The notes: a model not told the origin generated them from the letters alone. DNA of 6,324 nt from an uncultured bacterium (GCA_902779075.1 CACZAK010000267.1:1-6324), one strand, 5' to 3'; positions 1 to 5,516 are shown, numbered from the stretch's first letter. Translations and numbers: made by a program.

Positions 1-99
1 CATAAAAAACTTTCCTTGCATTTTCACGAAAGTCACTTCGACAGGCCCCCATCAACACTTCAAAATCATGATTTACATCGTCACTTACCGATTTTACAT
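1..99. repeat. Terminal direct repeat, left copy
   Basis: These 99 bases are identical to the last 99 bases of the window (6226-6324). The repeat cuts through an open reading frame that continues without a break from one end of the window to the other. This is what a circular contig with an assembly overlap looks like. The unique molecule is therefore 6225 bp. Confidence 0.95.
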
Positions 100-715
100 G
101 GTCACTTACCTGTTTTTCATGGACACTTCCCGTTTTTACATCGTCACTTGCAGCCTTTACATCGTCACTTACGCCAGTTTTCTCCTTCACTTCGGCATTT
201 TCACCTTCACTTACAGCCTTTTTCTCCCCCACTTCTGAGGTTTTCTCCCCCAGTTCCGGCCCTATTACCCCCACTTCTGAGGTTTTCTCCCCCAGTTCCG
301 GCCCTATTACCCCCACTTCTGATGCTTTTCCTATCACTTCCGGGGCTTTTCCTATCATTTCCCCCAGTTCCGAATCGTCGGACTCGAACTTGGCACGGTC
401 GGGTTCGTAGCTCTCGACGATGGACGGCGCGGCGAAATGCTCCTTTTCCCAAGTGCCGTAGAGGCTTGAAAGCCCCATGCCGGAACGCTCACCGATACGA
501 ACAAGCGAGAAAAAAGTCTCCGTGTCCGCCAGCCCCTCAATCTCGCGCTTGCCGTCCTTTTCCCGGACGCCGAGGATGATGACGCCGCCATCCGTGTTGG
601 CGAACAAGCTGTACGACGGCCAGAAATCGGCAGGCACGCCACCCCGCGCCCGCTTGAACTCGACGGCGGCATTCTCGCACTTCGCGTCAAGTCTCTTTAT
701 CTCTTCGCTCTTCAT
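1..715 (-). CDS. AlbA_2 (Schlafen/RecG-like) winged-helix protein, N-terminal part, runs through the window edge
   Basis: This is the first part of a 295-aa protein; on the circle it continues from base 1 to base 6225 and stops at 6053. Residues 12-66 are a clear AlbA_2 domain (Pfam AlbA_2/AAA_4, found in Schlafen-like and 'RecG-like' transcription-factor proteins), with the hallmarks VEFKRARGG, FWPSYSLFANTDGG and VIILGV. Residues 70-111 (LVRIGERSGMG, then GTWEKEHF and SYEPDRAKF) match the segment that in the usual proteins of about 450-550 aa closes the following HATPase_c_4 region. The roughly 250-300 residues normally between the two are missing, with the junction near residues 68-70 (about 505-514). 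Residues 112-215 are a repetitive heptad-like linker. The ATG at 715 is the only start before an in-frame upstream TAG, and its ribosome site is weak (AGG 11 nt upstream). A DNA-binding regulatory role is likely from the family but unproven. Confidence 0.85.
   Translation of the reverse strand, partial: MKSEEIKRLDAKCENAAVEFKRARGGVPADFWPSYSLFANTDGGVIILGVREKDGKREIEGLADTETFFSLVRIGERSGMGLSSLYGTWEKEHFAAPSIVESYEPDRAKFESDDSELGEMIGKAPEVIGKASEVGVIGPELGEKTSEVGVIGPELGEKTSEVGEKKAVSEGENAEVKEKTGVSDDVKAASDDVKTGSVHEKQVSDHVKSVSDDVNHDFEVLMGACRSDFRENARKVFY
70..175. repeat. Five 21-bp direct repeats inside the AlbA_2 gene
   Basis: The motif CACTT(A/C/G)C recurs at 82, 103, 124, 145 and 166, exactly 21 bp apart. 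Around it the unit reads roughly TTTACATCGTCACTTAC. On the minus strand the units encode seven-residue repeats such as VSDDVKS and VSDHVKS in the linker before the winged helix. The period and repeat number resemble plasmid iterons, but the simplest reading is a coding repeat. Confidence 0.85.
231..356. repeat. Two identical 42-bp tandem repeats plus two diverged 21-bp units
   Basis: Bases 231-272 and 273-314 are identical 42-mers. Each is itself two diverged 21-mers, starting ACTTCTGAGG and AGTTCCGGCC. Two further 21-bp units follow at 315-335 and 336-356. On the minus strand each 42-mer encodes the 14 residues SEVGVIGPELGEKT (in circular phase). Exact identity of the two copies points to a recent slippage or unequal-crossover event. 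The length is a multiple of 3, so the AlbA_2 frame stays open. Confidence 0.9.
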
Positions 716-734
716 CCTAAATGAAACCTATCAA

Positions 735-754
735 GATTTACATGGTCTCTTCAC
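735..754. promoter_or_regulatory. Lone copy of the 21-bp repeat motif upstream of the AlbA_2 gene
   Basis: Bases 735-754 (GATTTACATGGTCTCTTCAC) closely match the intragenic repeat at 70-88 (GATTTACATCGTCACTTAC), with two substitutions and one extra base. This copy is about 20 bp upstream of the start codon at 715, outside any credible gene. It could be an operator or an iteron-type binding site recognised by the protein itself, or a chance remnant of repeat spread. No clear -35/-10 pair is visible here. Confidence 0.4.
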
Positions 755-775
755 TGGAACGACCTGCCGTGCAAG

Positions 776-790
776 GTGCCGCGACGGCAC
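776..790. other. GC-rich hairpin in the 125-bp gap between the 96-aa gene and the AlbA_2 gene
   Basis: GTGCCG (776-781), loop CGA, and CGGCAC (785-790) form a perfect 6-bp stem with a 3-base loop. On the minus-strand transcript no run of U follows, so it is not a canonical Rho-independent terminator. It may attenuate read-through from the operon or separate two transcripts. The rest of 716-840 holds only the repeat copy at 735-754. Confidence 0.45.
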
Positions 791-840
791 GACAGAACGG
801 CGCGGCTGTGGCGAAAATCCCGGAGTGCCCTTCCAAGAGA

Positions 841-1131
841 TCACTGTCGAGCGGCCTCCTCCGCCTTCTGGAGAAAGAACTTCTTCTGCAAGGGATGGTG
901 GCAGTCATACCGCGCAAGCCAGAGCCAGTCCTCTGATGTCATGCGGTCCATGTAGAGATGTGCATCAGGGTCAGGACCGTCTGGCGGCTCTTCTTCTGAC
1001 TCGGACGCATCAAACTCCGCCTCCAACCATCCTTTTGCCCCGTTCGGAGCCGTCTCGTACAGTTCGCGCCAGAACTCGTTCTTCATGAACACGTCAAGCG
1101 CTTTTTGGTACTTCTCGATTTGAGCTTTCAT
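841..1131 (-). CDS. 96-aa protein, stand-alone copy of the N-terminal domain of the 272-aa gene
   Basis: I do not recognise a named family. The protein is clearly related to residues 15-107 of the 272-aa protein encoded at 2749-3567. Here the first block is NEFWRELYETAPNGAKGWLE (18-37), against NPLWERRYAQAPLGAKRRLE there. The second is MTSEDWLWLARYD (64-76), against MTDADLEYMIGLTD. The shared features are a tryptophan/tyrosine helix, the core APxGAKxxLExxF, an acidic linker, and a C-terminal helix opened by MTxxD. The start at 1131 is chosen over the ATG at 1149 because AAAGGA (1146-1141) lies 9 nt before it. No signal peptide or membrane segment is visible, so it is probably cytosolic. It is the last gene of the tight cluster, 32 nt after the 339-aa gene. 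It might pair with or compete against the domain of its paralogue. Confidence 0.82.
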   Translation of the reverse strand: MKAQIEKYQKALDVFMKNEFWRELYETAPNGAKGWLEAEFDASESEEEPPDGPDPDAHLYMDRMTSEDWLWLARYDCHHPLQKKFFLQKAEEAARQ

Positions 1132-1140
1132 TTCTTGATT

Positions 1141-1146
1141 TCCTTT
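1141..1146 (-). promoter_or_regulatory. Ribosome binding site that fixes the start of the 96-aa gene
   Basis: On the minus strand this reads AAAGGA, with 9 nt between it and the ATG at 1131. An alternative ATG at 1149 overlaps the site and has no comparable site of its own, so the shorter protein is preferred. Confidence 0.6.
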
Positions 1147-1163
1147 CATTTCATTACATTGCT

Positions 1164-2183
1164 CTACTGTTGTTGTTTTATCCCAGCCAGCTCGGCGTAA
1201 AGATGCATGCGCCTGCGCTCGCGCTGCGTATAAGCCGACTTGTCTTTTGCTTCTTCAAGCACCTTGGCGATCTGGGTTTCGGGCGAGTTGAAGTTGATGT
1301 GAACCGACAACGGTCTCCTTCGGCCCCTGCCCGTGCCGAGGCATCTGCGGCACCGTTCGGCCAGTACCTTGTCCCCTTCCGCCTCCGCGCGCATCTCAGC
1401 GGCCATGAGCCATTCGTCAATGCAGACGGCCTTTCCATGAGCCCTGAAGATCTCGTCAGAATCCACGCAACGCCACTCGGCGGCATCCTGCAACGCCGGA
1501 TACCCGCCTGTTCGGAACACCTCCACCAGGCGCTCCAGCTCTTTTCGCGAGACTAGTTCATTCATCGCGAAATGCCAGACATAACATTCAAGACAGTATT
1601 CAACATGGAAAAGCAATTGACCGCCTCGCTGGGTGGCCATCGCCTGTAAATACGTGCCTTGCCGATGTCTGTCGCTGACAATGAAGAAATCGTCTTCGAC
1701 AATGTCGCTCTGCATCGTCTTGATGTATCTGTGCAGGCGATCCCATCCATCCCGCCCCGCGTCCGGCAGCTGCTTGCCCGCGATGTCCGAGTACCGGAAT
1801 TCGACGTCGCTGTCCTCGTCAGGAACGCCCGATCCGTCGATCAGGGCGTAAAACTTCATGTTGGCGTCAGCATCAAACGCCAAGGACAGCTGACGTTCGA
1901 CCTCGGACAGACGAGCATCGCATATCTCGCGGACGCCGAAGCGGACGAACCACGTTCCATCGGAATAACGTCGTACCTCGTGTGCTTTGGCCGTCGCGAA
2001 CCAGGCCCACACGGCTGTCTCCGCATAGTCGCGCGGTCTTCCGTTAATCGCGAGGATTCCCCTGCGGAATCGCTTGATGTCGGCCGTCTCCACCGGCACG
2101 ACCTCAAAGGACGCCGGCAGCCTCCTGAAGAACTCCCGCAAGCCGACAAAGCCCGGCAGTGCCGTTTCGATGGACTGAATCAT
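1164..2183 (-). CDS. 339-aa protein of unknown function
   Basis: I do not recognise this protein as a whole. Three parts can be seen. Residues 1-115 are a mixed globular region (RFRRGILAINGRPRDYAETA, then GTWFVRFGV). Residues 163-240 are a compact unit, with DDFFIVSD, TYLQAMAT, LLFHVEYCLECYVWHFA, an S-x-x-E-L-E helix and GGYPAL ending in WRCVD. Its pattern of a stated-loop strand, a 'Q' strand, a 'vEY' strand, an 'hF' strand, a helix and a final W recalls small immunity-type proteins; this is a resemblance by eye only. Residues 245-339 are helical and charged, with a cysteine pair CRRCLG and an arginine run RGRRR. The ATG overlaps the stop of the Sel1 gene (ATGA, 2180-2183), and AAGGGG lies 7 nt upstream, so translation is coupled. 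The stop is TAG at 1164. No HUH, polymerase or nuclease motif is apparent. It is one of two large unassigned proteins that could supply a replication function by exclusion. Confidence 0.85.
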   Translation of the reverse strand: MIQSIETALPGFVGLREFFRRLPASFEVVPVETADIKRFRRGILAINGRPRDYAETAVWAWFATAKAHEVRRYSDGTWFVRFGVREICDARLSEVERQLSLAFDADANMKFYALIDGSGVPDEDSDVEFRYSDIAGKQLPDAGRDGWDRLHRYIKTMQSDIVEDDFFIVSDRHRQGTYLQAMATQRGGQLLFHVEYCLECYVWHFAMNELVSRKELERLVEVFRTGGYPALQDAAEWRCVDSDEIFRAHGKAVCIDEWLMAAEMRAEAEGDKVLAERCRRCLGTGRGRRRPLSVHINFNSPETQIAKVLEEAKDKSAYTQRERRRMHLYAELAGIKQQQ

Positions 2184-2752
2184 TTCGCTTCCCCTTTTTC
2201 ACGTTTGACCTTTTCGGCTTCGTCCATGAGAGCCTTGGCGCGGGCAAGATCGGTACCGCCTTTGCAACACCTGCCGCAGCAAAGGCAATCCGCGAGGCCG
2301 AGCATTGCCTCCGGCACCTTTTGTGCGGCGGCCTTCTCAAGCCAATAGACGCCCCTATGTCCGTTCCACATCTCCACATTCTCGTCCGAACAATAGATGA
2401 CGCCCACGTTGCACTGCGCAAGTGCATCGCCCGCCTCGGCCGCTTTTTCATACCAGTAGATGGCCAGACGCGGTCTGTCAAACCGCCGGTTGCGCTTTTC
2501 TTGGGGTTCGGAACTCCAGTCAAAGCACCAGGCGAGCTCGCGTTGCTGGGCCACGTCGCCGTTGATCGCCTGCCATGCGCAGAGCATCTGTTTCGCCGGC
2601 AGTTTTTCGCTTTCATCCCAAAGGCCGAAGGCATCGAGGGTCTCGGTGATCTCCGTTTCGCCGTCCTTGCCCGCCTTGTCGTAGGCGTCCTCAAGGTCGG
2701 CATAGAGGTCAAACGGAATTGCCTGCTCGTTGCTGGATTCGTTTTCACTCAT
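2180..2752 (-). CDS. Sel1-repeat (TPR-like) protein, 190 aa
   Basis: Residues about 59-180 contain three Sel1-like repeats, of which two are clear. They include RLAIYWYEKAAEAGDALAQ and then GVYWLEKAAAQKVPEAML, with the typical A-x-x-W-x-x-K-A-A-x-x-G-x-x-x-A spacing and a GTDLARAKALMDEAE ending. Sel1 repeats form alpha-solenoids that hold protein partners together, so a scaffold or adaptor role is likely; the partners are unknown. Residues 1-58 are acidic and unassigned. A cysteine cluster CLCCGRCC (156-163) replaces the usual glycine-rich turn of the third repeat and could bind metal. The reading frame is open further upstream to 2962, but that extension overlaps the 272-aa gene and reads as its shadow. 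The ATG at 2752 overlaps the preceding TGA by four bases (2749-2752). There is no export signal. Confidence 0.9.
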   Translation of the reverse strand: MSENESSNEQAIPFDLYADLEDAYDKAGKDGETEITETLDAFGLWDESEKLPAKQMLCAWQAINGDVAQQRELAWCFDWSSEPQEKRNRRFDRPRLAIYWYEKAAEAGDALAQCNVGVIYCSDENVEMWNGHRGVYWLEKAAAQKVPEAMLGLADCLCCGRCCKGGTDLARAKALMDEAEKVKREKGEAK

Positions 2753-3567
2753 TGCGGTTTCGCCTTTTCTTTTCTGCTCTTGTTCGCGGCAATTACCCGC
2801 TCGGCCAGAAGTTGAACCCTCTTTTTCTCCTGCGCCAAGGACTGCGGGCGCTCCAACTCGACAGGCAATTCGGTTCTCCGGCTCCTCCCGACGGGGAACA
2901 CGTAGCCCTTCAAGTCGTTGAAGCAGTCCCAGGCGGCCAGCATCTGGTAGGGGCGGCTCCATTCGGCGGTCTCCGTCAGGAAACGCACCTCGACGCGCAC
3001 ATACATGATCTCGTCCTTGGGGTAGACGCGCGCCTCCTTCAGCTTCGCCGTCGCGAGGATGTCCTCGACGTGCGTCTCAAGCGGGTCGCCCGATCCCTTC
3101 AGGACGGGGAGAAAATCGCCGACGATCTCCTTCTTCGTCTCGTCGTCATAGTCGAATGCGTTGAATTCCCCCTGTGCGTCCAGCATCGCGAAGAACTCGT
3201 CGTATGTCATCAGCTTCGTTCCGGACGCGGGCGGGCGATAGGCTCTCCGGCGCTCCAGCAGCTCGGCGTAGTGTTTATTCGCCGACGGATTGTCCGTAAG
3301 CCCGATCATGTACTCCAGATCGGCGTCTGTCATCGCCTTCTCCACAGACGCGCGCCAGGTGCGGTACTTATCGTGTGCGTCGCCGGGGTGCTCCTTCACC
3401 CAGTTCCTGTTCTCCGAGAACCAGAACGACACCTCAAGACGCCTTTTCGCCCCCAAGGGTGCCTGCGCGTAACGGCGTTCCCATAGCGGATTCACGAGAA
3501 ATGCGGCCTTCGCCCTTTCAAGCGATGCAATCCCAAACGGACATGCGGTTGCCTGCTCGTCTGCCAT
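2749..3567 (-). CDS. 272-aa protein with a domain shared with the 96-aa gene
   Basis: I do not recognise a named family. Residues 15-107 are homologous to the 96-aa protein encoded at 841-1131: AAFLVNPLWERRYAQAPLGA, then KRRLEVSF, and later MTDADLEYMIGLTDN followed by a helix HYAELLERR. Residues 118-232 form a second, apparently separate alpha/beta domain (LMTYDEFFAMLDAQGEF, IMYVRVEVRFLTETAEWSRP, YQMLAAWDCFNDLKGYVFPV). The C-terminal 35 residues are a basic helix (QEKKRVQLLAERVIAANKSR) that could contact nucleic acid or a partner. The start at 3567 follows the HIRAN gene's stop after one base, with GAGGTG 5 nt upstream. The stop overlaps the start of the Sel1 gene by four bases. Its position between the HIRAN and Sel1 genes, tightly coupled to both, implies joint production. 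It is one of two unassigned candidates for any element-specific core function. Confidence 0.87.
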   Translation of the reverse strand: MADEQATACPFGIASLERAKAAFLVNPLWERRYAQAPLGAKRRLEVSFWFSENRNWVKEHPGDAHDKYRTWRASVEKAMTDADLEYMIGLTDNPSANKHYAELLERRRAYRPPASGTKLMTYDEFFAMLDAQGEFNAFDYDDETKKEIVGDFLPVLKGSGDPLETHVEDILATAKLKEARVYPKDEIMYVRVEVRFLTETAEWSRPYQMLAAWDCFNDLKGYVFPVGRSRRTELPVELERPQSLAQEKKRVQLLAERVIAANKSRKEKAKPQ

Positions 3568-3568
3568 G

Positions 3569-3964
3569 TCACACCTCTTTCATTTCAATTGCTATCGTGA
3601 TGTCGAGCCAATGGCCTTCCAGCTCCTTGCCGACGACCTTGGCGTTCAGCTGCTTCCCGGCGTCCATCAGCCGGGCCATCACCGCGCCGTAGCGGCGCGG
3701 CACGTAGCCGAGGCACGTGCCCGACTGCGTCTCCGCCGAGACGGCGTGCGCGTCGGCAGCGCCCACGGCGGCGGCACGCTTCAGGACGAGCGGCGTTCCC
3801 GCGCCCACGTTCTGCGTCTTGACGAGGATGTCGTCGATCTCCTCTGTGCCCGCAAGGTGGCAGTCCGTCAGGTAAACGGTCTGCTCGAACGGCACGGGGA
3901 GATCCTTGACCTGATCCGCGAGCGCCAGCCAGTTCTTCTCGATGACGGCGATTTCGTTAGCCAT
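3569..3964 (-). CDS. Stand-alone HIRAN-domain protein, 131 aa
   Basis: Residues 33-128 match the HIRAN domain. The pattern is an opening strand with DCHLAGTEEI, the GTPLVLKRAAA strand, then DAHAVSAETQSGTCLGYVPR (71-90) and RYGAVMARLMDAGK (91-104). The order l-x-R, D-x-x-A-V, LGYVPR, then a helix ending in a-x-L-x-x-G is the family signature. In eukaryotic HLTF and Rad5 this domain binds the 3' end of single-stranded DNA; bacterial stand-alone copies are assumed to bind DNA ends but are little studied. The 32-residue N-terminus (NEIAVIEKNWLALADQVKDL) looks helical and has no known match. The ATG at 3964 overlaps the preceding gene's end by eight bases and has AAAGGA upstream. A longer frame from 4012 is the shadow of that gene. 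It is cytosolic, with no membrane segment. Confidence 0.88.
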   Translation of the reverse strand: MANEIAVIEKNWLALADQVKDLPVPFEQTVYLTDCHLAGTEEIDDILVKTQNVGAGTPLVLKRAAAVGAADAHAVSAETQSGTCLGYVPRRYGAVMARLMDAGKQLNAKVVGKELEGHWLDITIAIEMKEV

Positions 3965-4760
3965 TGTTCCACATCCTTTCGTACTTCTCGATGACGGCCT
4001 CCAAGTCGGCAATCTTCGTCTTGAGATCGTTCTGCTTCTGCTTGAGGAGTTCCTCGTCCTCCAGCAATACCATGTAGGTGAAGGGCTCGTGCGCCTTCAG
4101 TTCCGCGATCTGACGCGAGACCTCGTGTTCCTTCTCTTCGAGACGGGCGCACGCCGCACGCATCTTTTCAAGGCCTTCCGGCGTCTCGTCGAACGCGTCC
4201 TGTCCGGCGGTCACCTCGTCCACGAGGCTCACCAGGAACTTGAGCTTTCTCCAGTTCTTGTCGGCCTTCGCCTGCTGGATCTGGCTCCAGAGCCTCACGG
4301 CGGCTTCGGGAAGATCCGGATTGACGTCCGGGTGGAGTTTCTTCACTGCCTTGAGATAGGCGCAGCGAATCTCGCTCGTCTCCTCGGAGGACATCTTTTC
4401 CGTATCCCACAGGAGCCTGGAATCCTTCACCCGCGCCAAGAGCGAATCGATCTTATCCTGCCACTCGGCGAGTTCCTTGTCGAGCTGCGCCTCGATTGCC
4501 ACGGGGTCGGGCGTCTCGCCCCGGTTGAGGTACTCCTGGCGGAGCGCGAGCCGCCGCTTCCAGCGCCTGACCTCAAGGCCTCGCCGCTTCGCCTGGCACT
4601 CGAACTGGCCCACGAGCATCATGTACTGCGTCTCGATGTTCGGGCCTTCCGTGTCGACGAGATGCGCGTACATCTCGATTCCGTTCGCCACCTGCTCCTT
4701 CAGCGCGTTGTACCGGAAGCGGCACTTCTTGAACTCTTCATTGAACGTTGCGTCTTCCAT
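3957..4760 (-). CDS. Coiled-coil protein with a central J-domain-like HPD motif, 267 aa
   Basis: Residues about 126-178 look like a degenerate J-domain: SSEETSEIRCAYLKAVKKLH forms helix II, HPD (143-145) is the catalytic tripeptide that stimulates Hsp70 ATPase, and VRLWSQIQQAKADKNWRKLK forms helix III. A similar K-K-L-H-P-D-x-N-P pattern followed by a helix with L-W and A is common in J-like proteins of mobile elements. The flanks are helical: residues 1-118 are charged and rich in E/K/R, and residues 195-265 form a probable coiled coil (RAACARLEEKEHEVSRQIAE, then KQKQNDLKTKIADLEAVIEK). There is no zinc-finger or client domain of classical DnaJ. Recruitment of host DnaK is therefore a reasonable inference. 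The start is supported by AAAAAGGAG 7 nt upstream. The stop is TAA at 3957, inside the start of the HIRAN gene. Confidence 0.88.
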   Translation of the reverse strand: MEDATFNEEFKKCRFRYNALKEQVANGIEMYAHLVDTEGPNIETQYMMLVGQFECQAKRRGLEVRRWKRRLALRQEYLNRGETPDPVAIEAQLDKELAEWQDKIDSLLARVKDSRLLWDTEKMSSEETSEIRCAYLKAVKKLHPDVNPDLPEAAVRLWSQIQQAKADKNWRKLKFLVSLVDEVTAGQDAFDETPEGLEKMRAACARLEEKEHEVSRQIAELKAHEPFTYMVLLEDEELLKQKQNDLKTKIADLEAVIEKYERMWNNG

Positions 4761-4790
4761 CGTCTAGCTCCTTTTTGATTGGCTTCACTT

Positions 4791-5189
4791 TCAGTTGCTG
4801 GTGATCGCGTGAACGAAGATGTCTTTCGGGTGCTCGCCGCCGATGAACCGGTGGGTCTGGTTGCAGAGCCACGCAAGAGGCAGTCCGAAGATGCCCCGGA
4901 ACTGCGGAGCCTCGCCGGCGTTGCCGTTGCGGACGCTGTACGTCGCGCCCCAAGGGTCATGCTCGACGCGGTGGAGTTGCATGACGTGGTCGCCCGGCCG
5001 CTCAACGTCGCTGGAGAACACCATCTCCACGCGACGCGAGCCGCCGGACAACGCCTCGATCATCGTATCAGCGCCCGATACCATCGCGTTTTGTGCGCGC
5101 GTCCCCTCCATGTCGGCATACCACCCGGCATCGTCCTTGAGAAAGACGATGTGCTTGTTGACTACTGTTGTGTTTGTTTTCTTAGTCAT
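4791..5189 (-). CDS. DUF6717-like protein, first gene of the operon, 132 aa
   Basis: The protein follows a pattern I associate from memory with the uncharacterised DUF6717 family. It has an opening strand and WYADMEG (23-29), MVSGADTMIEALSGGSRRVE (36-55), a middle part ending in ATYSV, then LAWLCNQTHRFIGGEHPKDI (105-124) and a final strand. The order W-Y-x-D, M-V-x-G-A-D-x-M-x-x-x-x-x-G-G, then a W-L-C strand and P-x-x-I-x-V is distinctive; the family name itself is not checked. There is no known activity or recognisable catalytic triad. The ATG at 5189 is chosen because AAAGGAG lies 7-8 nt before it; a longer frame from 5327 crosses the leader hairpin and has no ribosome site. It is preceded by a leader of about 200 nt and the sigma-54-like promoter, and followed after 30 nt by the J-domain gene. 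Confidence 0.85.
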   Translation of the reverse strand: MTKKTNTTVVNKHIVFLKDDAGWYADMEGTRAQNAMVSGADTMIEALSGGSRRVEMVFSSDVERPGDHVMQLHRVEHDPWGATYSVRNGNAGEAPQFRGIFGLPLAWLCNQTHRFIGGEHPKDIFVHAITSN

Positions 5190-5196
5190 TTGTTTG

Positions 5197-5203
5197 CTCC
5201 TTT
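5197..5203 (-). promoter_or_regulatory. Ribosome binding site of the first operon gene
   Basis: On the minus strand this reads AAAGGAG, 7-8 nt before the ATG at 5189. It is the strongest Shine-Dalgarno site in the window. It decides against the longer start at 5327. Confidence 0.75.
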
Positions 5204-5247
5204 GCTCGCCAAGCTTCTCAGGAAGGGACAAACCCCTCGCAAACGTC

Positions 5248-5281
5248 AGGCCGCTCAACCTGAAACCAAGACGAGCGGCCT
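5248..5281. other. Hairpin in the operon leader
   Basis: AGGCCGCTC (5248-5256) and GAGCGGCCT (5273-5281) are perfect 9-bp complementary arms with a 16-base loop. In the minus-strand transcript it lies about 60-90 nt before the first start codon and about 45 nt before the ribosome site. No U-run follows, so it is not a standard terminator. It could be an mRNA-stabilising stem, a regulatory leader, or a DNA site recognised as an inverted repeat. Confidence 0.6.
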
Positions 5282-5283
5282 TT

Positions 5284-5298
5284 GGGAACATGTTTCCC
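5284..5298. promoter_or_regulatory. Operator-like palindrome GGGAACATGTTTCCC
   Basis: The 15-bp near-palindrome has 5-bp perfect arms (GGGAA/TTCCC) with two central mismatched pairs. It lies directly beside the leader hairpin, between the promoter and the first gene. The size suits a dimeric repressor site, but nothing here identifies the binder. Confidence 0.3.
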
Positions 5299-5406
5299 TT
5301 GCGGGCACATCGCCTCTCGGCTACCACCGTGGTGTTCCACTCGGTTGGCGTGAACGGTCTCTCGACCGATCAACTCCTGATGTCTTGACTACTGCGCCTC
5401 TCTATT

Positions 5407-5423
5407 AGCAGAACCCGTGCCAA
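5407..5423 (-). promoter_or_regulatory. Sigma-54 (RpoN) promoter, near-consensus
   Basis: The minus strand reads TTGGCACG-GGTT-CTGCT. The sigma-54 consensus is YTGGCACG-N4-TTGCW. The -24 element is perfect; the -12 element has one mismatch (C for the first T). The obligatory GG and GC are separated by exactly 10 bases. The predicted transcript would start near 5396 and run into the operon with a leader of about 200 nt. No convincing sigma-70 promoter is seen for the operon. Confidence 0.55.
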
Positions 5424-5516
5424 AGCTAAAAAGTATCCTTTTTTGCCCGAAACCCTCTTTTCAACCAACATATTAGTGCTGTCAATCCTTTTCGCCATTT
5501 CAGATTTTGACCGAAG

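Noticed and set aside
70..356. CRISPR-like array
   Set aside because: The units are contiguous 21-bp repeats with no spacers and lie in frame inside a gene.
16..579. Plus-strand frame rich in His, Leu and Pro (187 aa)
   Set aside because: It is the antisense of the repetitive linker and junction of the AlbA_2 gene. Its composition comes from the 21-bp repeats, and it has no ribosome site.
729..736. TCTTGATA on the minus strand, like the nick site of pC194/pUB110-type rolling-circle plasmids
   Set aside because: It is an eight-base match only. There is no flanking hairpin in the expected place and no HUH Rep gene on the element.
1284..1314. VHINFN in the 339-aa protein as a HUH nuclease motif
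   Set aside because: The second histidine is absent (H-I-N). There is no partner catalytic tyrosine motif around it.
2753..2962. 70-residue N-terminal extension of the Sel1 gene
   Set aside because: It overlaps the 272-aa gene in another frame and has a shadow-like composition. The ATG at 2752 in an ATGA overlap is the better start.
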